Shown here piece by piece: positions 1 through 5,502 of a DNA stretch of 8,165 nucleotides (position 1 is its first letter; every line of letters begins with the position of its first letter). The DNA is from Kiritimatiellia bacterium (lineage in GTDB: Bacteria > Verrucomicrobiota > Kiritimatiellia > RFP12 > UBA1067): contig JAEDMC010000136.1 in the NCBI GenBank assembly GCA_016303225.1, forward strand, positions 1 through 8,165, in the 5' to 3' direction. The notes below the pieces were generated by a model. The model saw nothing but the letters and a program-made list of their open reading frames with translations. It ran no database searches and had not been told where the DNA came from. Both the position numbers and the translations under genes were made by a program.

Positions 1-71
1 ATAAAATCAGGGGTTTCGTGAAATCCGCCTCTCAAAAAACGGGTAAAGTCCAAACCTTTCCACACCAATTG

Positions 72-188
72 ATGTAGATAATTATATAATATCATGTACC
101 AAAATTCAACAGACCATGTACCGGTTTTACAAAATTAGGTACATAGAACAACAATTTTTGGTACATCGTGTCTCAGTTCTCGGTACAT
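72..188. repeat. 22-bp-periodic array of ATGTACC/GGTACAT boxes, five exact plus one degenerate copy
   Basis: ATGTACC occurs exactly at 94-100 and 116-122, and its reverse complement GGTACAT exactly at 138-144, 160-166 and 182-188. Every start is 22 bases from the next. A degenerate sixth box, ATGTAGA, sits on the same grid at 72-78. The 15 bases between boxes are mostly not conserved, apart from partial A/T similarity: the 94 box continues as AAAATT, and the 160 box read in reverse continues as AAAAATT. With the 72 box the array is symmetric about position 130, three boxes per arm facing opposite ways. Two helical turns between boxes suggest protein bound on one face of the DNA. Candidates are transposase-binding sites at an element end (IstA/TnsB type) or a regulator's operators. 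The pattern is certain; the function is not. Confidence 0.85.
81..109 (-). promoter_or_regulatory. Predicted leftward sigma-70-type promoter inside the repeat array
   Basis: On the minus strand, TTGAAT (109-104) and a perfect TATAAT (86-81) are separated by exactly 17 bases. Transcription would start near 74 and run out of the left edge. One array box (94-100) sits in the spacer, the degenerate box (72-78) covers the predicted start, and the other four lie upstream at 22-base steps. The -10 is part of the palindrome ATTATATAAT (81-90), so a chance match in AT-rich DNA is possible. Confidence 0.45.
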
Positions 189-222
189 CACGAGTCCAAA
201 TGTCACCTCTGACATTACCACA

Positions 223-2007
223 TCAACCCTTAACTTCTTCGCAGATCGCGATGTCGCCACCGTGGAAGACAATGACGATGCGGTGCAGCGCAACCGTGCC
301 GCCACCCTCGCGTAGGTTCCACGCGCGAGCAAGGTCGTGGTCGGACGCATAGCGCGCGATCTGGTCGGAGGCTTCGGCACGAAGCTTCGCCAGCGCCTCG
401 GGCGAGGCATCGGCGTCCTTCTTCAGGTACTTGAGCTCGACGAGCGCGGCGTGGCCGATCTGCGGCCAGCGGTTGAGCTGCGGCTCGAACGCGATGTCGA
501 CGAATCCGCCGCCGGACTCCGGCTCGTGACGGACGATGTACGGCCCGTGGCCGACATAGAGGAGCGAGCAGAGCGCAGTCTGCACCACCCTCTCGCCCTC
601 GATCGCGTCACGGCACTTCCAGTACCGCGAGACGACGGCTGAGGCCGTGTCCAGGGCGCCGTGCCAGTCGCCAGTCTCGGCAAAGTCCGTCATGCCGTTC
701 GCGATGTCGAAGATCTGCGGATCGACGCCGTGCACGTCCTGATACGCCCTCGGCACGAAGTCGTGCATGAACTCGCCGACCGTCAGGTTGGGGATGCCGA
801 GACGGGACCGTCCCAAGCCCTCGCCCGTGACCGTCACGAGCCCGTTGTAGAAGAGGAACGAGACGAAGTTGTCCGAGACGCCGAGCTCCCGCGCCTGAAA
901 GGACTTCCTGAGCGTTGCCGTCGTGCCGAGGCGCGAGATGATGTCCTCGAGCCGGTGGAAATTGCCGTTGACCCTGCGCCCTTCGGTGATGATGTGGCGG
1001 ATCTTCATGTAGTCCGTCCGCAGGTTCTCGTCCACCAGGTCGCGCTGCGGCTTGTGGTTCCTGAGGAAGTACTGCATGTAATAGAGAACCAGCGTCGGGT
1101 TCGCGACGTGCGGCGGCTCCTTGCCTTCCGCATCCGTGTCGGGCGAGAAGCGGTAGTTGTCGTACCAGCGGCACATCGTCTCGTAAACCGCCTCCTCGTC
1201 GAACGCAAAGCCCGCGTTCGCGCGGTAGTAGGCGAGCATCTCGCGGATGTCGCCCTGCGTGAAGCCGGTGAGCGCGGCGAAGGTCGGGTCCATCGAGATG
1301 TTCGTCGCGATGTTGAAGCCGCTCGTCACGTCGTCCATCGTGACCGGGTTGACGCCCGTCACGAAGAGCCGCGTCACCGGCGCGTCCGTACCCGTCGTCG
1401 CCAGCTTCAGCTCGTTGAAGAACTGCTTGAAGAAACCGTCGCCGTGGCAAAGCCGCTCGTAGGCGTCGCGCGACTCGGCGAGGATCGTGTTCGTGAAGTT
1501 GTCGTACTCATCGATGCAGACGTAGAGCTTGTGACCGGACCCCTTGAGGTTGGTCGTCAGAACGTTCATCTTCGCATGGCATGCCGTGGCGGACAGCATC
1601 GCCTCGGCCACGCCCTTCGGCATGACATCAGCATGGTCACGGGCGAACTTGTCGAGCCGCATACAACAGTACTCGTTGAAGCTCGGCTGCACGCGGTCAT
1701 GCTGCTTCTCGACGCCGGTGAAGTTGAAGTCGATGAAAAGGTACTTGCCGTGCTCGGGCGTCGGGTTGCGGCCGATGTCCAGCCCGCCGAAGAACTCGTC
1801 GAACTTCGCGGCGTAGTCGACGTCGTAGTACGCCTGCAGGATGGAGCACCAGAGCGACTTGCCGAACCGCCGCGGACGGAGAAACATCGCGTAGCTGGTC
1901 TTCTCCAGCTCGCGGATGAGCCCCGTGCGGTCTACGAAATAGGCGTTCTCCCTGCGCATCCGCGCAAAGTCGGTAACGCCGTACATGATCTGCTTCAAGC
2001 CGTCCAT
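223..2007 (-). CDS. AAA-ATPase-like / PD-(D/E)XK nuclease-like protein (DUF1703-type family), 594 aa
   Basis: Member of a widespread accessory family with an N-terminal AAA-ATPase-like domain and a C-terminal PD-(D/E)XK nuclease-like domain. Its cellular role is not established. The opening GVTDFARMRRENAYFVDRT (10-28) is the family signature. The Walker A variant RPRRFGKSL is at 44-52 with Lys50, the Walker B IDEYDNF at 165-171 and a sensor-like segment FVTGVNPVTMDDVTSGFN at 215-232. In the nuclease-like domain, Asp504 of FVDIAF, Glu524-x-Lys526 of VELKYLK and a following Gln549 give an apparently complete catalytic set. Length is normal, with no frameshift. The start is the first ATG, at 2007, directly behind an extended -10 box; Met8 is a weaker alternative. 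Base composition matches the neighbouring genes, so a recent arrival from a low-GC donor is not indicated. It lies 47 bases after the permease but has its own promoter. Genes of this family often occur in many copies per genome. Defence or mobile-element roles are speculation. Confidence 0.9.
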   Translation of the reverse strand: MDGLKQIMYGVTDFARMRRENAYFVDRTGLIRELEKTSYAMFLRPRRFGKSLWCSILQAYYDVDYAAKFDEFFGGLDIGRNPTPEHGKYLFIDFNFTGVEKQHDRVQPSFNEYCCMRLDKFARDHADVMPKGVAEAMLSATACHAKMNVLTTNLKGSGHKLYVCIDEYDNFTNTILAESRDAYERLCHGDGFFKQFFNELKLATTGTDAPVTRLFVTGVNPVTMDDVTSGFNIATNISMDPTFAALTGFTQGDIREMLAYYRANAGFAFDEEAVYETMCRWYDNYRFSPDTDAEGKEPPHVANPTLVLYYMQYFLRNHKPQRDLVDENLRTDYMKIRHIITEGRRVNGNFHRLEDIISRLGTTATLRKSFQARELGVSDNFVSFLFYNGLVTVTGEGLGRSRLGIPNLTVGEFMHDFVPRAYQDVHGVDPQIFDIANGMTDFAETGDWHGALDTASAVVSRYWKCRDAIEGERVVQTALCSLLYVGHGPYIVRHEPESGGGFVDIAFEPQLNRWPQIGHAALVELKYLKKDADASPEALAKLRAEASDQIARYASDHDLARAWNLREGGGTVALHRIVIVFHGGDIAICEEVKG

Positions 2008-2014
2008 ACTGCCT

Positions 2015-2023
2015 ATTATAGCA
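2015..2023 (-). promoter_or_regulatory. Extended -10 promoter for the AAA-ATPase-like gene, giving a probable leaderless mRNA
   Basis: On the minus strand this reads TGCTATAAT, a perfect consensus -10 hexamer with the extended TGn motif. Only 7 bases (AGGCAGT) separate it from the ATG at 2007, so the expected transcription start falls at or within a base of the start codon. A 17-base spacer would place a -35 at TTCCCG, a poor match, which is usual for extended -10 promoters. No usable Shine-Dalgarno exists in front of the ATG; a GGGAGG lies about 40 bases upstream, too far. Confidence 0.6.
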
Positions 2024-2046
2024 AAATCACCGCATGGCGGGAACCT

Positions 2047-2071
2047 CCCTGCGCTTACTCGTAGCGCAGGG
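2047..2071 (-). terminator. 9-bp perfect hairpin across the permease stop codon, possible operon 3' end
   Basis: CCCTGCGCT at 2047-2055 pairs perfectly with AGCGCAGGG at 2063-2071 around a 7-base loop. The permease stop TAA (2057-2055) lies in the stem-loop. On the leftward transcript no U-tract follows directly. A second small hairpin, CCGC-CAT-GCGG (2030-2040), comes about 6 bases after the stem and is followed by TGATTTTG. The pair may act together as a weak terminator, or the first may only protect the mRNA 3' end. The perfect stem is visible; the function is inferred. Confidence 0.4.
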
Positions 2072-3329
2072 CGACGATCGGATCGAGACGGGAGGCTCGG
2101 ATCGCTGGATAGATGCCGAAGCCGATGCCAACGCCAACCGAAATGCCGAAGGAGAGGACGAGACTGCCGAACGTGACGACGGTCGGCATCTTCGCCACAA
2201 GCGTCACAATCGCCGGAATGCCGACGCCAAGCGCCATGCCCACAAGTCCGCCGAAGACCGAGAGAACGAGCGCCTCGATCAGGAACTGGACGACGATCTG
2301 GTTGCGGCGTGCTCCGATCGCGCGGCGGATGCCGATTTCACGCGTTCGCTCGGTGACGGACGCAAGCATGATGTTCATGATGCCGATGCCGCCGACGAGG
2401 AGTGAGATGCCGGCAATCGCCCCGAGGACGATCGAGAACGTCCGCTTCGTCGCCTCCGCCTGCCGCAGGAGCTGCAGCGGCACGCTGATCGCATAGTCCT
2501 CAGTTTTGTGGGACGTCTCCAGGATCCTCCGCACCGCCTTGGACGCCGGCTCGACGTTCTTCTCCTCGACGACATGGGCGATGATTTCGTGGAGCTCCAC
2601 CTTCTCACGCACCGTCGCCCCGTTCGTCCGACGGAAGAAGACGTCGCCGTAGCGCTGCCGCGCCGACGCCAGCGGAATGTAGACGTCAGTGCGGCTGTCG
2701 GGCGTGTCGGACGCGTCCGCGCCGCCCGTCTCGCTCCGGACGATGCCAATCACGCGATAGGTCTGGGCGTCGATCGTCAGCGACTCGCCGAGCGCATGCT
2801 CGTTGGCGAGCAACTTGCGCGCACCCCATTCCGTCAGCACGGCGACGGACGCAAACTCGCGCGTATCGCGCGCGGTCATCGTCCGCCCCGCAACCACCTC
2901 ACGCTTGACGAGGTCAAACCACTCGTGCGTCGTGCAGACGACGCGCAAGTCCTGCGCCCGGTTGCGGAAGCGCCCGGGCTTGACGATGGCCTTGATGGGG
3001 ACGACCTTGTCGATCGCCGGAACCGTCTCGGCAATGCGGTCCGCGTCGGCGTAGAGCAGTCCGTAAATCGAGAACCAGGCGGTCTTCTTCTGGCTGTTTC
3101 CCTCCTCGGGCGGCTTCTTTGACGCCAGCATGATGTTATGGCTGCCGAGCTTGCGGATACGCTCCAGCGCTTCCCGCGAGGCGCCCTCGCCGATCGCGAG
3201 CATCGCGATGACGCTACCGACGCCGAAGACCATGCCGAGCATCGTGAGGGCGCTGCGGAGCTTGTGCAGGAGGAGGTTCTTCACCCCCAGCTCGACATCC
3301 CGCCTCAGTCTCGTCGGCGACAGCTTCAT
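2055..3329 (-). CDS. MacB-type ABC transporter permease (FtsX-like domain), 424 aa
   Basis: Inner-membrane permease of the tripartite system. The topology is the MacB/LolC pattern: a cytoplasmic N-terminal stretch, TM1 at about 27-47 (after HKLRSALTMLG), a large periplasmic domain at about 48-295, then TM2 at about 298-323, TM3 at about 348-375 and TM4 at about 388-408. Between TM2 and TM3 lies the conserved coupling segment SVTERTREIGIRRAIGARR (327-345), which contacts the ATPase. The C-terminus ends in the family signature PAIRASRLDPIVALRYE. MacB-type transporters work by mechanotransmission: they push periplasmic substrate into the adaptor and channel and do not carry it across the inner membrane. 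The start is fixed by an ATGA overlap with the ATPase gene and by AAGGAGGTG upstream. A perfect 9-bp hairpin spans the stop codon. A plain antimicrobial-peptide or lipoprotein transporter is possible, but the adjacent adaptor and channel genes favour a MacAB-TolC-like pump. Confidence 0.93.
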   Translation of the reverse strand: MKLSPTRLRRDVELGVKNLLLHKLRSALTMLGMVFGVGSVIAMLAIGEGASREALERIRKLGSHNIMLASKKPPEEGNSQKKTAWFSIYGLLYADADRIAETVPAIDKVVPIKAIVKPGRFRNRAQDLRVVCTTHEWFDLVKREVVAGRTMTARDTREFASVAVLTEWGARKLLANEHALGESLTIDAQTYRVIGIVRSETGGADASDTPDSRTDVYIPLASARQRYGDVFFRRTNGATVREKVELHEIIAHVVEEKNVEPASKAVRRILETSHKTEDYAISVPLQLLRQAEATKRTFSIVLGAIAGISLLVGGIGIMNIMLASVTERTREIGIRRAIGARRNQIVVQFLIEALVLSVFGGLVGMALGVGIPAIVTLVAKMPTVVTFGSLVLSFGISVGVGIGFGIYPAIRASRLDPIVALRYE

Positions 3330-4015
3330 CGCACCTCCTTGACGAGACCGTCACGCATCACCAGCCGATGTTCGGCATAGGCGGCGATATCCTCCTCGTG
3401 CGTCACCATGATGATGGTCTTGCCCTTCCGATGGAGGTCTGTGAAGAGATTCATGATTTCGACGCTCATCGCCGTATCGAGGTTGCCGGTCGGCTCGTCC
3501 GCCAGGATCACGACCGGATTCGTCGCCAGCGCTCGGGCGATCGCGACGCGCTGCTGCTGTCCGCCGGAAAGCTGGTTCGGACGGTGCTTCAGGCGTTCAA
3601 TGAGCCCGACGTAGTCGGCGTATTCCGTCGCACGCTTGAAGCACTCCTCCTCGCTAACGCCCTGGTAGTAGAGCGGCAGCGCGATGTTCTCGGCGACCGT
3701 CAGCTGGGGAATGAGATTGAAGCTCTGGAAGACGAAGCCGAGATACTTGAGCCGCACGTCGGAAAGGTCGTCGTCTTCCAGCCGTGAGACCTCACGCCCA
3801 TCCAGGCGGTAGTTGCCCGAGGTCGGACGGTCCAGGCAGCCGAGAATCTGCAGCATCGTCGACTTGCCGGATCCGGAACTGCCCATCACCGCCCAGAAGC
3901 TGCCCTTTTCGAAGCGTGCGGAAACGCCGCGGAGGGCGTGCACCTGCTCGGCCCCCATGTCATAGGTCTTGACGAGGTTCTCGACCTCGATCGCGTATCG
4001 GGACGCTTCCGTCAT
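3326..4015 (-). CDS. ABC transporter ATPase of the MacB/LolD class, 229 aa
   Basis: Cytoplasmic nucleotide-binding subunit that drives the permease encoded immediately downstream. All catalytic motifs are intact: Walker A GSSGSGKST at 45-53, Q-loop Gln97 in FVFQSFN, signature LSGGQQQR at 149-156, Walker B VVILADEPTG at 168-177 with catalytic Glu174, D-loop NLD at 178-180 and switch His206 in VTHE. LADEPTGNLD and the roughly 230-residue stand-alone length are typical of the MacB/LolD/FtsE-like group. In E. coli MacB the ATPase and permease are one polypeptide; here they are separate genes. The start codon lies in an ATGA overlap with the adaptor gene and has no good Shine-Dalgarno, so translation is probably coupled. 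The stop overlaps the permease ATG in the same way (3326-3329). Both subunits are probably made in matched amounts and assemble as a 2+2 complex. Confidence 0.95.
   Translation of the reverse strand: MTEASRYAIEVENLVKTYDMGAEQVHALRGVSARFEKGSFWAVMGSSGSGKSTMLQILGCLDRPTSGNYRLDGREVSRLEDDDLSDVRLKYLGFVFQSFNLIPQLTVAENIALPLYYQGVSEEECFKRATEYADYVGLIERLKHRPNQLSGGQQQRVAIARALATNPVVILADEPTGNLDTAMSVEIMNLFTDLHRKGKTIIMVTHEEDIAAYAEHRLVMRDGLVKEVR
3332..3340 (-). promoter_or_regulatory. Strong ribosome binding site for the permease gene
   Basis: The minus strand reads AAGGAGGTG just before the ATG at 3329, a near-perfect anti-16S match inside the last codons of the ATPase gene. It is the strongest Shine-Dalgarno in the operon. 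It suggests that the permease is initiated independently as well as by the ATGA coupling. Confidence 0.7.
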
Positions 4016-5478
4016 TTCGCGAGCTCGACGTCCGAACCGCTGTTCGAGTCCTTGAGAGGCGGCGTCAGCGAAACCTCCTCGCCCGCGGAGAGTCCGGAGA
4101 GAATCCGGACGAAGCGGCTGTTATCCAGGCCGACCGTCACCTTGCGCTGGACGTCCCCGCCCGCCCCGCGAACCCAGACGAACGTCTCGCCCGCAATGCG
4201 CACGACACACTGCACCGGCACGTAAAGCGCCTTCTCGTACTGTTCGACGATGATCTCGGCCTTGCAGCCCATGCCGTTGCGGAGCTCGCCCGCGCCGCCG
4301 TCGATCAGGATCTCGGTCGGATACTCCTTGAGATCGGGGTTCATCCACCGACGCTCGTTGTCCGGCATCGGGGCGACTTTCCGCACCTTCCCCTCGAACA
4401 CACGGTTCGGCACGGCATCGCAGCGGATGCGCACCGGCATTCCCGTCGTCACGCTCTTGAGACTCGCCTCGTGGATGTTGATCTTGGCGAGAAAGCTGTC
4501 GTCCGTCGGCAGGATGATGAGATTCTGGCGCTCCCAGACCTCCTGGCCCTCCTGCAGCGGTTCGCGTCCCATCCGCGACGCGGCGTACACGACCTGCCCG
4601 TCCCGCGGCGCCCGGATCGTCGCCTTGTCAATCTGGTTGGTGATCTTCTCGTAACGCTGCACCTGCTTGCGGTATTCGCTTTCCTTCGCCCGCAGGTTGC
4701 TCTCCGCCTTGGCGATGGCGGATGCGGCCTTCTTCCGGGTGCGCTCGAGCGCCATGCCCTTCTGCTTGACGTCGCTCTTGTACTTGGCGAGCTCCCGCCG
4801 GTGCGTGAATGTCTCGAGAAGCTCAAGCTCGCGTTTCGCCGACTCAAACGACAGCTGGCTCGACTTCCAGCTGAGCTCGTCGCCCTCAAGCTCGGTCTCG
4901 GAGATGAAGTCCTCGGCGAAGAGCTTTTTGGACCATTCGTACTTGTCTTTCGCCTGCTTGACTTGCTGTTCGCTGATTGCAAGCTGTCCCTTCTGCGCAA
5001 TGAGCTTTGTCGGATACTCACCGTTCTCGTACTTGTCAAGGTCCTCCTTGGCGAAGGTGTAGTCCTGCTCGGCAAGCTCCACATCGCTCGCGGACTGGTT
5101 CTTCTGGATGTCCAGTTCCTCCTTCGCAACCTCCAGCGAACTCTTGGCGTTCTGGAGGGTGATCTCCTGGCTGTCCTTTTCGTCGATTTTCGCGGACGCG
5201 TCCAGCTGCACCAGAAGGTCGCCAGCCTTCACGATCTTCCCCTCCGGCACCAGCGAAATGATCGAACACCGACCCTGCACCTCGCTCTTGATGGTCAACT
5301 GCTGGCTCGGGGCGATCTCACCGTACTCCTCGACATTGATGACGAGCGGCCCCTCCTGCACCGTCGCGTACAAGGCGGTTCCCACCGCCTCGGACGATCC
5401 GCCGCGACTCAGCATCCACATGCCCCCAGCGGCCACCACCGCCGGAATCGCAATCTTGAATAGAACGCTTTTCTTCAC
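4012..5478 (-). CDS. HlyD/MacA-type periplasmic adaptor (membrane fusion protein), 488 aa
   Basis: Adaptor that would link the inner-membrane ABC transporter to the TolC-type channel across the periplasm. The N-terminus (residues 4-22) is a short hydrophobic anchor with no lipobox. The first lipoyl half is at about 70-93, with VPEGKIVKAGDLLVQLD. A long charged helical hairpin runs from about 100 to 285, rich in Lys, Glu and Ala with heptad character. The second lipoyl half is at 286-302 (ATIRAPRDGQVVYAA), the beta-barrel at about 325-415, and a membrane-proximal domain with ALYVPVQCVV at 417-426. The hairpin is long, about 90 residues per arm, which would allow tip-to-tip docking with the channel. 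The start is GTG, chosen from the Shine-Dalgarno AAAGGTGAG. The stop overlaps the ATPase start by ATGA (4012-4015). The order channel, adaptor, ATPase, permease supports a MacAB-TolC-like complex. The substrate could be a peptide, lipid, glycan-linked compound or drug; the sequence does not decide. Confidence 0.9.
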   Translation of the reverse strand: MKKSVLFKIAIPAVVAAGGMWMLSRGGSSEAVGTALYATVQEGPLVINVEEYGEIAPSQQLTIKSEVQGRCSIISLVPEGKIVKAGDLLVQLDASAKIDEKDSQEITLQNAKSSLEVAKEELDIQKNQSASDVELAEQDYTFAKEDLDKYENGEYPTKLIAQKGQLAISEQQVKQAKDKYEWSKKLFAEDFISETELEGDELSWKSSQLSFESAKRELELLETFTHRRELAKYKSDVKQKGMALERTRKKAASAIAKAESNLRAKESEYRKQVQRYEKITNQIDKATIRAPRDGQVVYAASRMGREPLQEGQEVWERQNLIILPTDDSFLAKINIHEASLKSVTTGMPVRIRCDAVPNRVFEGKVRKVAPMPDNERRWMNPDLKEYPTEILIDGGAGELRNGMGCKAEIIVEQYEKALYVPVQCVVRIAGETFVWVRGAGGDVQRKVTVGLDNSRFVRILSGLSAGEEVSLTPPLKDSNSGSDVELAK

Positions 5479-5487
5479 CTTAACGCT

Positions 5488-5496
5488 CTCACCTTT
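5488..5496 (-). promoter_or_regulatory. Ribosome binding site deciding the GTG start of the adaptor gene
   Basis: On the minus strand this reads AAAGGTGAG, 9 bases before a GTG at 5478. It lies in the 24-base gap after the TolC-type stop codon. An in-frame TAA at 5505-5503 limits upstream extension and no other start codon lies between. GTG is therefore preferred over the ATG 19 codons further in, which would remove most of the N-terminal membrane anchor. Confidence 0.6.
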
Positions 5497-5502
5497 CGCC
5501 TT

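Larger units (their letters stand above)
1..222. other. AT-rich non-coding region at the left edge, downstream of the AAA-ATPase-like gene
   Basis: No convincing gene is present on either strand. G/C is 17 of 60 bases in 61-120 and 21 of 60 in 121-180, against 40 of 60 in 481-540 within the adjacent gene. Besides the 22-bp-spaced boxes and the predicted leftward promoter, 1-71 has no recognisable structure. No ATG in leftward orientation (CAT) occurs between the predicted start of transcription and base 1. A leftward gene would therefore begin outside the window or use another start codon. No clear terminator for the AAA-ATPase-like gene is seen. Confidence 0.7.

Noticed and set aside
72..188. 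CRISPR array
   Set aside because: The conserved part is only 7 bases, copies occur in both orientations, and the 15-base intervals are too short for spacers. No cas gene is nearby.
72..188. Plasmid-type iteron replication origin
   Set aside because: The 22-base step and nearby AT-rich DNA resemble one, but iterons are conserved over most of their length and usually point one way. No replication initiator gene is in the window.
200..207. A seventh box (ATGTCACC) right of the array
   Set aside because: It has an inserted base, lies 18 rather than 22 bases from the last box, and is in the wrong orientation for its arm.
116..352. Plus-strand open frame starting at one of the ATGTACC boxes
   Set aside because: The ATG is simply part of the repeated box. 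The product has no family features and runs into the 3' end of the AAA-ATPase-like gene on the other strand.
223..2007. AAA-ATPase-like gene as the last gene of the efflux operon
   Set aside because: It has its own extended -10 promoter, a hairpin lies before it, there is no overlap or Shine-Dalgarno, and its family has no link to efflux. Read-through cannot be fully excluded.
661..2064. Long plus-strand open frame (467 codons) opposite the AAA-ATPase-like gene
   Set aside because: It is a GC-rich shadow frame. It is rich in Arg, Val and Glu with no family signature, and lies fully antisense to a gene with intact catalytic motifs.
4471..5463. Plus-strand open frame of 330 codons opposite the adaptor gene
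   Set aside because: Leu/Arg-rich low-complexity translation antisense to the coiled-coil region, with no recognisable domain. It arises from the codon bias of the adaptor gene.
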